Below the pieces are notes generated by a model. The model did no database searches, was not told where the DNA came from, and was given only the letters and a program-made list of their open reading frames with translations. From Candidatus Obscuribacterales bacterium (GTDB lineage: Bacteria > Cyanobacteriota > Vampirovibrionia > Obscuribacterales > Obscuribacteraceae), in NCBI GenBank assembly GCA_021732245.1, contig JAKFVJ010000361.1:1-30528 (forward strand): 30,528 nucleotides of DNA. Reading direction: 5' to 3'. A program made the translations under genes and the position numbers. Below are positions 1 to 7,667 of the stretch, piece by piece (the stretch's first letter is position 1; every line of letters starts with the position of its first letter).

Positions 1-95
1 CCACTAGACAATGAATCAGCCAATCCCTCTCGTACGGCTTCCTGAATATCTTCGTCAGTGATTAACTTGTGCTCTATTATTCTCTTCGCTGTCTA
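1..95 (-). pseudogene. Continuation of repeat array beyond an amber stop
   Basis: Reading the minus strand leftwards past the TAG at 95-93, the same frame stays open for 30 codons to the window edge and continues the repeat of the upstream gene. The TAG sits inside repeat unit six, where the second unit has a GAG codon (IETAERII against I-stop-TAKRII). The continuation then completes the unit (EHKLITDEDI) and begins a seventh (QEAVREGLADSLSSG). A single GAG-to-TAG change explains this. The gene is therefore probably longer than 508 residues and interrupted by a nonsense mutation, a sequencing error or a readthrough codon. Other genes in the window end in TAG, so genome-wide reassignment of TAG is unlikely. 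Confidence 0.7.
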
Positions 96-1619
96 AATAT
101 GTCCACCGGTCAAACAGCGATTCAAAGCTTGCTGCACTGCATCAGATATTTCTTTGTTTTCAACTAACTTGAGTTCAATTATTTTTTCAGCATCGTCAAT
201 GCATCCTTCAGACAAGCTTTTGATTAAGCTTTTAACAGCGGCTTCTCGGACCTTTACTGTTTTCAGATTTTCATCTGTGGCAAACTTTCTTTCAAGTAAT
301 TTCTCGACCTCAGTAATAGATCCTTGATATAAGCACTTGGCCAACCTTAGCTGAACGGCTTTTTGAATCTCGCTTGTTTTCAGATTTTCATTTGTGACCA
401 ACTTGCGTTCAATTAGTTTCTCGATAATGTCAATCCGCCCATCTCTAAAGCAATTAACCAAAGCTTGACGCACTGCTCCTTGAATCGCTTCCTCCGGAAC
501 TAACTTGCTCTTTATTATTCTCTCTGCGGTCTCAATGTATTTACCAGACAAGCAAGTAACCAACCCTTGGCGCGTCGCTTCTCGAATGTCTTCTTGCTGC
601 AGATCTTCTTCTGTAACAGAATTGTCCTTAATTATTCTCTCTGCATTGACAATGCTTCCTTTAGACAAACATTCAACCAACAATTTACGGACTTCTCGTT
701 TTTCGGAAGCAAGGGAGTCGTCAAGTGTACGTTTTTCTGTCGAACGGGTACTATCAGTAGCACTTTCCTGTCTCGTATCTAAGATATCATTAGCCATCAG
801 TGATGGTGCTTGCGTTGACGGACTTGCCTTCTCTAAAGACTCAGCATTTTCAATTGCCGACTTTAGATGCTTACCCATCTGCGCATGGCGAGTGCTTAGT
901 GCTGTTACTCCTTGATTGATTCCAGCTAGCGCAAATCCTATTATTCCAAAATCAATTGCTGCATTCTGTATATTCTTCGCTTCCAGTGTGCGCCCATTGA
1001 AAGAAGCATCTGCTACCGCTCCTACTGCCCCGGCCGGCACTCCTGCAACTCCGGCTATCGTCATATCAGACAATGCATTCTTGAATGTCCCTGGCTTTAC
1101 CTTTGCCGCTACCTTCAATCCCGACAATGCTTCTGAACCAGCTCCTAAAAGCCCGAATGTAAGGGCCTGCGAGCCTGCATTGGCTACTCTGCCAGAGAGA
1201 AAATTATTACTTGGGTCCGATTCCGTGAATACCGCCCCATACACGGCTCCTTGTTTGGCGCTTCTCATAAAATGCTGTCCGCATCTTTGCGTAAGTGACA
1301 AAGTATTGGCCGTCTCCACCTGCCGAAATGGGCCCAGCTTTAGCTTGCCCAATAAGTTAAAGTCCACTGCCATCCCTATGGCACCGCCAAATTTTTGTGC
1401 CCAGGAGTCTGTCAAATTACCCTCGGCATTCTTCTCATTTACTATTGAGACATGTGGTAAATGACCTCCAGTGACTAATTGCCCCAAGCCATTCCACAAT
1501 GGAGCAATTACCGCTGATTGCACAAATGCTCTGCCAAAATCCTCGACAATAGTGAGGCAGCTAAGCGGTACTTCCGCTTTGTCTCCCTCTCTAAGTGGCG
1601 CTATTTCTCGATTAATCAA
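93..1619 (-). CDS. Gly/Ala-rich module plus helical-repeat protein (nonsense-truncated)
   Basis: No known function. Residues ~30-240 form a Gly/Ala-rich, partly hydrophobic module that aligns loosely with the N-terminus of the 1091-residue protein at 13205: a W-Q...G-x-A-V stretch, then GAVY...ESD, then GRVANAGS. A polar, Ser/Thr-rich linker (~250-308) follows. Residues 309-508 are about five and a half copies of a 34-39-residue unit with consensus close to AVrqgLvkCLskG-I--AEkiIe-KLvt-e, predicted to fold as helical hairpins like other solenoid repeats. The start is uncertain: the frame opens at a TTG directly after an in-frame TAG, with only a purine-rich stretch upstream. There is no ATG in the first 80 codons. 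The array continues in frame beyond the stop (see 1-95), so this is probably a damaged gene. An element shared with paralogues lies at 1696-1708. Confidence 0.75.
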   Translation of the reverse strand: MINREIAPLREGDKAEVPLSCLTIVEDFGRAFVQSAVIAPLWNGLGQLVTGGHLPHVSIVNEKNAEGNLTDSWAQKFGGAIGMAVDFNLLGKLKLGPFRQVETANTLSLTQRCGQHFMRSAKQGAVYGAVFTESDPSNNFLSGRVANAGSQALTFGLLGAGSEALSGLKVAAKVKPGTFKNALSDMTIAGVAGVPAGAVGAVADASFNGRTLEAKNIQNAAIDFGIIGFALAGINQGVTALSTRHAQMGKHLKSAIENAESLEKASPSTQAPSLMANDILDTRQESATDSTRSTEKRTLDDSLASEKREVRKLLVECLSKGSIVNAERIIKDNSVTEEDLQQEDIREATRQGLVTCLSGKYIETAERIIKSKLVPEEAIQGAVRQALVNCFRDGRIDIIEKLIERKLVTNENLKTSEIQKAVQLRLAKCLYQGSITEVEKLLERKFATDENLKTVKVREAAVKSLIKSLSEGCIDDAEKIIELKLVENKEISDAVQQALNRCLTGGHI

Positions 1620-1961
1620 CTACTGCCCTGCCCACTTCTGGTCGTGCTGTCTTCCTTCAGAAGATTAATTTATCAATCAAAGACTTACTTGTAATTGGGG
1701 AAAATACGGGTGCTATTTGAAAAGCCTAGAATATGAATGGAGTTAATCCTAGCGATGCACGATTTCCCCTTTGAACTAGAAGAGTCTCTGAAACCAGTAG
1801 TGAGTGATGAATCTGGAGTGGTTTACTGCCTATATAAATACCGTCTCTGTCGTGTGAACATATACTTACGTTCTGACTGAAGCCTGGCACGTAACTGGTT
1901 TTGTAGTACTCGGTGCGTAAAAGCCAGAAGCTGTTTACGAGAAGCTCCAGTGCGAAAGAAC
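1620..1961. other. Non-coding gap with one shared upstream element
   Basis: This 342-base stretch separates two minus-strand genes. I see no credible gene in it. A minus-strand reading frame of 83 codons opens from a TTG inside the preceding gene, has no ribosome binding site and resembles nothing. The only recognisable feature is the CGTATTTTCCCCA element at 1696-1708, about 76 nt before the next gene's start, with a TGATAA sequence 21 nt after its CCCC that could serve as a -10 box. Confidence 0.5.
1696..1708 (-). promoter_or_regulatory. Shared upstream element, copy 1
   Basis: On the minus strand this reads CGTATTTTCCCCA, identical over 13 bases to the element before the paralogue at 4754. 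The following bases make TTTCCCCAATTACA, identical over 14 bases to the sequence at 11584-11597 before the paralogue at 11667. It lies 76 nt before the start at 1619. Identity over this length in otherwise dissimilar flanks suggests a common regulator or sigma factor; this role is inferred. Confidence 0.6.
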
Positions 1962-2501
1962 CTATCTCGCCGGGCAAAAACCATCAATAGGTGTTCTAAA
2001 TAGAACCCGGGTCATAGTAAAAGACTGGCGGGTTGTGCCTCTCTGAACTAAAATGCTGACCTTTGAATCTACTGGTCCGCGTATTAATTTTACGACTCCG
2101 TTAATAGTGGGGTTAGAGCCGATGGATCTACCGTCCACACTTATTATTTCATCGCCCTTCTGAATACCTGCTGCCTCTGCAACTCCACCTGTTATAAATT
2201 GCATTACAACTATCTTCTTGCCTTGTTTTCCCAACGTCATGCCGACACCAGTGAGTGAACCACCGGTAAGGGGATCACTCACTGTTATCCCGGAGGCAGG
2301 TGATGGCTGTCCATTTCCTGATTGCATTTCGCTGGTATCTGACGTAGAAGACGGCTTTGTATGGTCGTTTCTATTTTGAAAATTAGATGTTGTTGAATGA
2401 CTCTGGTCTTCAGTTTCTGCTGCGTATGCTATTAGCAATGACCCTGAGGAGATTGATAGGATAGTTGTCACCACTAACAGAATGTCTATCTTAAATGGCA
2501 C
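1962..2501 (-). CDS. Secreted PDZ-domain protein
   Basis: A 179-residue exported or membrane-anchored protein. Residues ~1-28 are a hydrophobic export signal ending near AYAAE. Residues ~30-75 are a Ser/Thr/Asn-rich low-complexity linker. Residues ~80-165 form a PDZ domain with the typical GVGMTL carboxylate-binding-like loop, the VAEAAGIQKGDEIISVDGRSI core and a closing VKLIRGPVDSKVSILVQR strand. PDZ domains of this kind bind C-terminal peptides and are usually attached to HtrA or Ctp proteases. No protease domain is present here, so this is a stand-alone periplasmic PDZ protein whose partner is unknown. The start is GTG with a strong AGAAGGA site six bases upstream, which decides against later starts. 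Confidence 0.85.
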   Translation of the reverse strand: MPFKIDILLVVTTILSISSGSLLIAYAAETEDQSHSTTSNFQNRNDHTKPSSTSDTSEMQSGNGQPSPASGITVSDPLTGGSLTGVGMTLGKQGKKIVVMQFITGGVAEAAGIQKGDEIISVDGRSIGSNPTINGVVKLIRGPVDSKVSILVQRGTTRQSFTMTRVLFRTPIDGFCPAR

Positions 2502-2555
2502 AATTATTCCTTCTGATTCGCATGTTTAAGTATCTCAATGCTGTTGATCGTGATT

Positions 2556-2941
2556 TCATCTATAGGATCGGTCAATATTTTTCTGGACGGAAATATCAGA
2601 AAGTTTCTCTACAGCGGTTTGTTCATTCGCCAATCGTCCGCGAATCATAACGAATAGCGCCTGATCGTTGTGCGAATTAGTGATAAGTGATTTCGCAAGT
2701 TTGTTGCCTGATGTATCAAGTTCGTACAGTTTGCCATTGCTGATTAACGCGAAAACGGCGTCAGAGCGCAATGCATGTTGCCGACTATAGGTGGCTCGTG
2801 TCAGCTTTACGTCGATTTTTTGTTTGTCATTCGCACAGCACCTTTGTCCACAAGATAACCTGTGAAGCTGGATATGGCGTTCTCTGCGCGAGTCGGAATT
2901 ACTATAAACAGCAAGATCAAAAATAACAGCAATGCTCTCAT
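2556..2941 (-). pseudogene. Frameshifted copy of small secreted protein
   Basis: This is a second copy of the gene at 4153-4521. Its own ATG at 2941 opens a signal peptide (MRALLLFLILLFIVIPTRA) and a start like the intact copy (SSFTGYLVDKGAVRMTN). It then hits TAA at 2809-2807 because one base is missing next to the A6 run at 2816-2821. The rest of the protein (AVFALISNGKLYELDT, LITNSHNDQALFVMIRG and onward to 2556) continues in another frame. The offset between copies is 1580 before the site and 1579 after it, which confirms a single-base deletion. An apparent 149-codon reading frame from 3005 is an artefact joining a wrong-frame N-terminus to the true C-terminus. It keeps a -35/-10 promoter and an AGAGGGGG ribosome binding site, so the loss may be recent, a sequencing error, or phase variation in the A run. 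Confidence 0.8.
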
Positions 2942-3001
2942 GGAAACCCCCTCTCATATTATCCGTAATTGTAATCTTTGGGAACACTTGTGACAGCTTG
3001 G
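2581..3001 (-). repeat. Direct repeat, copy B (421 bp)
   Basis: This stretch is a diverged direct copy of 4160-4580, including the coding region of a small secreted protein, its ribosome binding site and its promoter. It ends abruptly on the right just before the end of the ChaN-like gene. The copy carries a one-base deletion that breaks the reading frame. Confidence 0.85.
2968..2996 (-). promoter_or_regulatory. Sigma70-like promoter of the frameshifted copy
   Basis: On the minus strand CTGTCA (2996-2991), a 17-base spacer and TACAAT (2973-2968). It matches the promoter of the intact copy except for one base in the -35 box (C for T). It lies 26 nt before the ATG at 2941, just downstream of the ChaN-like gene's stop codon. 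Confidence 0.6.
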
Positions 3002-3013
3002 ACAAAGGGTCAT

Positions 3014-4144
3014 TTATGGTTTTGATTGATCGTTGCTTTTGTTGGGGTTTTCTTTGGTGAAACTCGTGGTCGTTTGGAATTGTTTGCGGGACTCTTGGTC
3101 GTCACGATATAACTGATGCAATGATTGTTGCGCAGTGGCGTGCTTAGCGGTGACCGATTGTAGTGGAGGCACCGCTGGTGGTGTCACTCGTTCGAGATGT
3201 CGATTGTAACCTTGAATACCATCTTCTGGGGCTTGGGCATCCTCGCTGCGTGAGAGCCAATACGGTTCAGACAGGCTTAAAGTGCGGATAAACAACTCTG
3301 CATTGTACCCATTAGTAGACTGTTTATATGGCAGAAAATAACAATCTGAGGCTCCGTGTTCAATCGAGCAAGGCTTCCTCTTATGCACTACCGGTCCACC
3401 TTTATTGTTTGGCGTCAGTGACCACGTAGTTCCGTTCTGAAACTTAGCAACGATGGTGTAAATCCTGTCATCTGGGCGCAATTGTGCTAAGTGATTGGCC
3501 ATTGGGCAAAATGTACGATCAAACGACATTCCGACACGATTAGCCGCGTGGACATTTCCGCATAGAATTAAGAGACGCTTGTTCGGTGCGGATTGTAATT
3601 GTTTTGCCAAAAATTCTGCCATGCTGTTGTCGCGGTCTTGTGGGTTTTTCGCCGAAATAGGATCAAAAGCAATGACCTTGATCGCTGGCATAGTCCGCAA
3701 ATGCTTAATTAAGCTTGCCATCGCAGTACTCCCCCGTCCATCCTGCACTGGACAGTTGAATATCGGCATTGACTTCAATATTTCTTCGTCACCAGTTTTC
3801 ATGTATTCATCAATAAATTTTTGATGATCCCTTGGTAATTCAAGTCCAACGATGAGATCGGAGCCATCATCTGATAGTTGACCTGCAAGACTGTCAACGA
3901 ATTCTGGAATTTCTTTTGAACCGTGGAATTCGCCTATGCAGACTATTCTGCAATCCCTAAGTACTTTAACGATGCTTATTGGTATATGTGTCGAATTCTC
4001 AATTGCAATAGATTGGCCGGGCTTGATGTCTTCTGTTGATACTGGGCTGGCAAAATCAGCTTTAGCATCTACCTGCGTAGTGACAAGAGTGAAGAAACTC
4101 ATGAGTCCAATCAAACAGACGTTGTAGTTGATCGTGCCTTGCAT
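3014..4144 (-). CDS. Secreted ChaN/EreA (TIKI-like) superfamily protein
   Basis: A secreted protein with an N-terminal signal peptide (MQGTINYNVCLIG...VDA). The core carries the motifs of the haem-binding ChaN / erythromycin-esterase / TIKI superfamily. Numbering from an upstream TTG at 4156, these are IGEFHGSKE around residues 74-82, a GLELP strand around 104-108, an acidic R-D-x-x-M-A helix around 175-180 and LCGNVHA around 198-204. In this superfamily the GExH and later His residues line a metal-dependent active or ligand site. Members bind haem or iron, or cleave esters or peptides, so the substrate cannot be told. The C-terminal ~80 residues are low-complexity, Gln/Ser/Lys-rich. I chose ATG at 4144 over the TTG at 4156, which overlaps the previous stop. 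It lies 8 nt after the small secreted gene at 4153-4521 and is probably co-transcribed with it. Confidence 0.75.
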   Translation of the reverse strand: MQGTINYNVCLIGLMSFFTLVTTQVDAKADFASPVSTEDIKPGQSIAIENSTHIPISIVKVLRDCRIVCIGEFHGSKEIPEFVDSLAGQLSDDGSDLIVGLELPRDHQKFIDEYMKTGDEEILKSMPIFNCPVQDGRGSTAMASLIKHLRTMPAIKVIAFDPISAKNPQDRDNSMAEFLAKQLQSAPNKRLLILCGNVHAANRVGMSFDRTFCPMANHLAQLRPDDRIYTIVAKFQNGTTWSLTPNNKGGPVVHKRKPCSIEHGASDCYFLPYKQSTNGYNAELFIRTLSLSEPYWLSRSEDAQAPEDGIQGYNRHLERVTPPAVPPLQSVTAKHATAQQSLHQLYRDDQESRKQFQTTTSFTKENPNKSNDQSKP

Positions 4145-4152
4145 AAGGTTTC

Positions 4153-4521
4153 TCAAAAGTTCTGGACGGAAATATCGGAAAGTTGCTCTACTGCGATTTT
4201 TTCATCTGCCAATTGTCCGCGAATCATAACGAATAGCGGCTGATCATTATGGGAATTAGTGATAAGTGATTTCGCAAGTTTATTGCCTGCTGTATCAAGT
4301 TCGTACAGTTTGCCATTGCTGACTAACGCGAAAACCGCGTCAGAGCGCAACGCAAGTTGCCGACTATAGGCGGCTTGTGTCGACTTCATGTCGATATTTT
4401 TGTTGGTCATTCGCACCGCATCTCTGTCCACAAGATAACCTGTGAAACTGGGTATAGCGTTGTCTGCCTTGGCTGGAATTACTATAAACATCAAAATCAA
4501 AGATAGCAGCAAAGCTTTCAT
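4153..4521 (-). CDS. Small secreted protein of unknown function (intact copy)
   Basis: A 122-residue secreted protein with a clear signal peptide (MKALLLSLILMFIVIPAKA, then DNAIPSF). The mature part of ~100 residues has an NGKLYELDT...NKLAKSLI stretch that looks like paired beta strands. I do not recognise the family. The SNGKLYELD pattern resembles small bacterial periplasmic domains predicted to be OB-like or beta-barrel folds, but this is only a resemblance. It is the intact member of a duplicated pair; the other copy at 2556-2941 is frameshifted. The ATG has a GAGAGGA site seven bases upstream and a near-consensus promoter at 4548-4576. Its stop codon is 8 nt from the ChaN-like gene's ATG, so the two are likely one operon. 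Confidence 0.8.
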   Translation of the reverse strand: MKALLLSLILMFIVIPAKADNAIPSFTGYLVDRDAVRMTNKNIDMKSTQAAYSRQLALRSDAVFALVSNGKLYELDTAGNKLAKSLITNSHNDQPLFVMIRGQLADEKIAVEQLSDISVQNF

Positions 4522-4580
4522 GGAAACGTCCTCTCACATTTTCTGTAATTGTAATCTTTGAGAAGGCTTGTGACAACTGG
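4160..4580 (-). repeat. Direct repeat, copy A (421 bp)
   Basis: A diverged direct copy of 2581-3001. It covers the intact small secreted gene, its ribosome binding site and its promoter. The two copies flank the ChaN-like gene, which suggests a local duplication that brought a promoter along with the gene. Confidence 0.85.
4548..4576 (-). promoter_or_regulatory. Sigma70 promoter, near consensus
   Basis: On the minus strand TTGTCA (4576-4571), a 17-base spacer and TACAAT (4553-4548). Each box has one mismatch to consensus and the spacing is ideal. It lies 26 nt before the ATG at 4521 and probably drives the small secreted gene plus the ChaN-like gene. Confidence 0.7.
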
Positions 4581-4685
4581 AGAGAATTCCTGAGCAGTAA
4601 TCGGGCAAACACCCAATGAAACCTTGAGAATCCTGATGGTGAGCTTGTACCAGCAAGGAAGAGATGGAAATATCTTCATTACGTT

Positions 4686-4698
4686 CGTATTTTCCCCA
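4686..4698 (+). promoter_or_regulatory. Shared upstream element, copy 2
   Basis: CGTATTTTCCCCA, identical over 13 bases to the minus-strand copy at 1696-1708. It lies 55 nt before the start codon at 4754. Its presence between the longest open frame's ATG (4664) and 4754 is a further reason to prefer the later start. Confidence 0.6.
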
Positions 4699-4753
4699 CA
4701 GACTAATAGTTCAGCTAAAGGTACGCTTTTGGGCAGCCATTAGGAATGAGATT

Positions 4754-5692
4754 ATGTCGCATCCTACAGATGAACTCGATCACAAATACGCAAATCCCCT
4801 TGGATTTTGCGCCTCCGCCATTTATGAAACTATGGACTTTTGTGTGCAGTCGGCAATGCACCCGGACAAACGCATAAGGCAAGCCGATGTTCTGACTCAT
4901 GGTCTTATCGTCGGTGGCATTAAGGAAATACCGAACCAAATCCTAAATCACGCTGGGGAAACTGCAACTAAGATGGGTGTTGCTGGAGCCATTGGCGCTG
5001 CCTTCAGTTTACTTATTGATTCGAAGACTAAATTTCTCTCTACAGGTGCCAAATGGCTTGGCTTAGGCATGGGTGTAGGTGCCATTGCGGCCACAGCCGT
5101 CGATCTTCATTCTAAGCCCAAACTTAAATCGGCTCTGGAAGCTGCTTGGAACAAGCCTGAAGCCGTTGCCGCCGGCAAACAGATTGCTGAAGCCGAGTGC
5201 GGACCAGACGGCTTCAATTGGGGGTTGTCCGTACCAGCAACTATCGTCGGCGGTATTGGTGCAAAAGGCGCGATGAAATATTGGTCCTACCGGCAAGCCT
5301 TGTCCAATGGCGCCGAAACGCTCTTAAAACCTGACATCGTAGACGGTCCTACACCCGGACTGGATGAGGCTGGCAGACTTCTTCTGGAGCCCACTGCTCA
5401 CGAATTCTCGATGCTACAGACATTTATTCTCCATGCTCAAGAACTTGTCCCGGGTGTAAAAGTTGACCGGGCGATCTCAATACCTGAGGAGGCATTTGGA
5501 CAACCTGCGGTAATGGCAAAGATTAGGCTTCCTGCCGGCACTACTAGACCGTTCGAGGACGCTTACAAATTGAAACGCTTGGCTGCCCACCTTGCAATAG
5601 ATAACGATTGGCTGTTTGACTGCACGATTGATGGTGAAGAACTTATAGACATGAATGGCACCGCCATACTACTTCACGGATTGAAATACTAA
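4754..5692 (+). CDS. Gly/Ala-rich module protein of unknown function
   Basis: A 312-residue protein of unknown function and a paralogue of the protein at 11667. From its start, residues ~40-180 are the shared module: HGLIVGGIKEIP, two hydrophobic Gly/Ala-rich segments (VAGAIGAAFSLLID and WLGLGMGVGAIAATAVD), a charged ~35-residue helix and GPDGFNWGLSVPATIVGGIG. The paralogue has EGLIFGGITDI, LVGSVIGTIL, LLGSIGALAYGVD and GEEGFNLGLVGLTGGLG in the same order. The remaining ~130 residues form a separate C-terminal domain that I cannot place. No signal peptide is evident. I chose ATG at 4754 (MSHPTDEL) rather than 4664 because AGGA precedes it by eight bases and because of the shared element at 4686-4698. 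Confidence 0.8.
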   Translation: MSHPTDELDHKYANPLGFCASAIYETMDFCVQSAMHPDKRIRQADVLTHGLIVGGIKEIPNQILNHAGETATKMGVAGAIGAAFSLLIDSKTKFLSTGAKWLGLGMGVGAIAATAVDLHSKPKLKSALEAAWNKPEAVAAGKQIAEAECGPDGFNWGLSVPATIVGGIGAKGAMKYWSYRQALSNGAETLLKPDIVDGPTPGLDEAGRLLLEPTAHEFSMLQTFILHAQELVPGVKVDRAISIPEEAFGQPAVMAKIRLPAGTTRPFEDAYKLKRLAAHLAIDNDWLFDCTIDGEELIDMNGTAILLHGLKY

Positions 5693-5819
5693 TACGAAAC
5701 GGCATTGTGCACATAGAGAAAACCCGGTGACGACTCCGCTTGCCGTGGAATTAATTTTCTGTCTACCCTCTGAATGTACAATTTAAGTACTGAATTTCGT
5801 AGGTTACAGCGGAGGAATA

Positions 5820-6272
5820 ATGTTCAGAAATATTCAATTAGTATTGCCGAGCGCTATCTTGGCAGTTTTTGTCCTTTTACCTGAAGCGCTGGCAGAAGAT
5901 GGAACCATGCCGCTTGCAAGAACCAATCATTTGAAGATAGTAAGTCTGCCAAAAGAAGTAAATGCAGGTGAAGACATTATCTTGGAAGCTATTACCAATG
6001 CGAATGCAAAGTGCATTATCACTGTCGCCAGCGGAGATCAGGAACTTATTGGAACTGATCTTGTGCCGAAATTGGCTGACAGTGCCGGTAACGTCAAGTG
6101 GCAATTTAAAGCGACTGACAAAGCAGGCAAATTGGACGTATACGTCCATTCTGTGTCCGGTATAGCTGATGTAGGTGCATCGACTAGTATCAATGTACAG
6201 CCAGCAACGGACGCTGCTGCTGGCAAAGCAGGAAAGTTAATGCTGACGAAGGCGAGATCACGGCAACACTAA
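5820..6272 (+). CDS. Secreted Ig-like domain protein
   Basis: A 150-residue secreted protein. A signal peptide (residues 1-25, ending PEALA before EDG) is followed by one predicted all-beta domain (~37-128) with the alternating pattern of an Ig-like fold: LKIVSLPKEVNAGEDIIL, AKCIITVASG, GNVKWQFKATDKAGKLDVYV and STSINVQ. Such domains are common in envelope proteins and give no specific function. A short Ala/Lys-rich tail closes it. A GGAGG site lies four bases before the ATG. It is the first gene of a same-strand group with the membrane protein at 6349 (76-base gap) and the HTH-TPR protein at 7668. Confidence 0.8.
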   Translation: MFRNIQLVLPSAILAVFVLLPEALAEDGTMPLARTNHLKIVSLPKEVNAGEDIILEAITNANAKCIITVASGDQELIGTDLVPKLADSAGNVKWQFKATDKAGKLDVYVHSVSGIADVGASTSINVQPATDAAAGKAGKLMLTKARSRQH

Positions 6273-6348
6273 AAATCGCAGTTGTCATATATTTGCCCAT
6301 GACTGGATTCATTTGACTGGTTCCTGATACTCGATGTAATGTCAGGTA

Positions 6349-7656
6349 ATGTTGACGATTGATAAATCCACGACTGAACCGCTGGTTGAAGACAGAAGCT
6401 GGAGTGTTTTGCAGTGCACCGCTTTTCGGTTCGTTTGTGCCTACCTCATCTTGTACAACTTGCCATTCCCTCTAGGGGCACTTCCTTTCACCGAGTATCC
6501 TGGCGAAAAGTATCTGGATGTCTGGAAAACAATAATTCCTTGGATAGGCAAGCATATTTTGCACCTCAGCAAAGATATTGCTGTACTGCAAACCGGCAGT
6601 GGTGATACTACTTTCAACTATGTCCAGGTGTTGTGCTTTTTGGCTCTGTCCGCGCTGGTTACCCTGATCTGGTCTATCGCAGATCGCAAGAGAACTAATT
6701 ATATTGAACTACATCAGTGGCTCAGGCTGTATATTCGGTTCGTGTTAGCCAATGCAATGTTTACCTATGGCGCCTGCAAAGTTTTTAACACACAGTTTCC
6801 TGCGCCCTTTTTCTGGAGACTTCTGGAAACCTACGGTGAATCTTCACCAATGGGGCTGTTATGGACGTTTATGGGATCATCGAAGGGATACACGATGTTT
6901 GGGGGGCTGGCTGAAGTATTTGCCGGTTTGCTACTTATTGTTCCGCGGCTGACAGTTTTAGGGGCGCTAGTATGTTTTGCTGTCTTAACGAACATTTTTA
7001 TGCTCAACATGTGCTATGACGTGCCGGTAAAACTGTACTCGTTTCATCTTTTGCTTATGGCAGTTTTCCTGCTGATGCCCGATTTTAAGAAGTTGATAGA
7101 TTTCTTTCTCTTGAATCGTAAAGTCGCACTGTCTAGCGATGCTCAACTGTTTCAGCGTCCCTGGCTTAATCGTGGTTTGCTTGTGGTGCAATTGTGCATC
7201 GGAGGCTATTTTCTTGGTGCGCCACTCTATGCTGGTTATGAATCTGCCAAAACTATGTATAACTCATCTCTAAAGAGTCCCTTTTACGGCATCTGGTTGG
7301 TCGATGAGTTTGAGGTTGATGGAAAAGTGCTTCCACCGCTTGTGACGGATGAGACTTGCTGGCGCCGAGTCGCTTTTGATATTTACGATATGTTTACCGT
7401 TCAGCATGCTGATGGAAGTCGGCAAACATACCACCTCAAGCTCGATGCCAAGAAAGAGACAATTGCTTTGCCAACCGAAATTCCTAACTGGAAAGCGGAG
7501 TTCAGGTATAAGAAGCTAGATGGTCAACGCCTTGTATTAGACGGTGTTTTTTGTAAGCAGAGAATTCATGCCATATTGCATCGGGGTAACAACCAAGATT
7601 TCAGACTTACAAGTCGTGGATTTCATTGGATAAACGAACATCCATTTAACCGTTAG
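6349..7656 (+). CDS. Polytopic membrane protein, DoxX/HTTM-like
   Basis: A 435-residue integral membrane protein with about seven predicted membrane segments in the first ~300 residues, for example AFRFVCAYLILYNL, VLCFLALSALVTLIWSI, LAEVFAGLLLIVPRLTVLGALVCFAVLTNI and LLLMAVFLLMP (each written here in part). The segment order with YGACKVF, an aromatic FFWRLLETYG stretch and MFGGLAEVFAGLLL resembles DoxX-like or HTTM (vitamin K-carboxylase-like) membrane domains, but no catalytic motif is conserved that I can point to. The last ~120 residues (from about SPFYGIW) form a soluble, beta-rich domain. The ATG has only a weak AGG upstream. It ends 11 nt before the next gene, so the pair is surely co-transcribed. 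Confidence 0.7.
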   Translation: MLTIDKSTTEPLVEDRSWSVLQCTAFRFVCAYLILYNLPFPLGALPFTEYPGEKYLDVWKTIIPWIGKHILHLSKDIAVLQTGSGDTTFNYVQVLCFLALSALVTLIWSIADRKRTNYIELHQWLRLYIRFVLANAMFTYGACKVFNTQFPAPFFWRLLETYGESSPMGLLWTFMGSSKGYTMFGGLAEVFAGLLLIVPRLTVLGALVCFAVLTNIFMLNMCYDVPVKLYSFHLLLMAVFLLMPDFKKLIDFFLLNRKVALSSDAQLFQRPWLNRGLLVVQLCIGGYFLGAPLYAGYESAKTMYNSSLKSPFYGIWLVDEFEVDGKVLPPLVTDETCWRRVAFDIYDMFTVQHADGSRQTYHLKLDAKKETIALPTEIPNWKAEFRYKKLDGQRLVLDGVFCKQRIHAILHRGNNQDFRLTSRGFHWINEHPFNR

Positions 7657-7667
7657 GAGGTCGTGAC

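Noticed and set aside
93..95. Genome-wide reassignment of TAG as a sense codon
   Set aside because: Several well-supported genes in the window end in TAG (for example at 7656, 8885 and 12983) without sensible continuation.
916..1464. A 182-codon plus-strand open frame opposite the repeat-protein gene
   Set aside because: It is antisense to a gene with clear repeat structure and paralogues, has no ribosome binding site, and its composition (Ala/Pro/Ser-rich) is what antisense of Gly/Ala-rich coding DNA gives.
1726..1977. An 83-codon minus-strand frame overlapping the end of the PDZ gene
   Set aside because: TTG start inside another gene, no ribosome binding site, no recognisable protein features.
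2556..3005. A 149-codon frame as a normal gene
   Set aside because: Its first ~60 residues are an out-of-frame reading of the signal-peptide region of a duplicated gene. The intact copy shows the true frame, so I annotate a frameshifted gene from 2941 instead.
4364..4612. An 82-codon frame similar to the N-terminus of the 149-codon frame
   Set aside because: It is the same wrong-frame shadow over the intact duplicate, covering its promoter and signal peptide.
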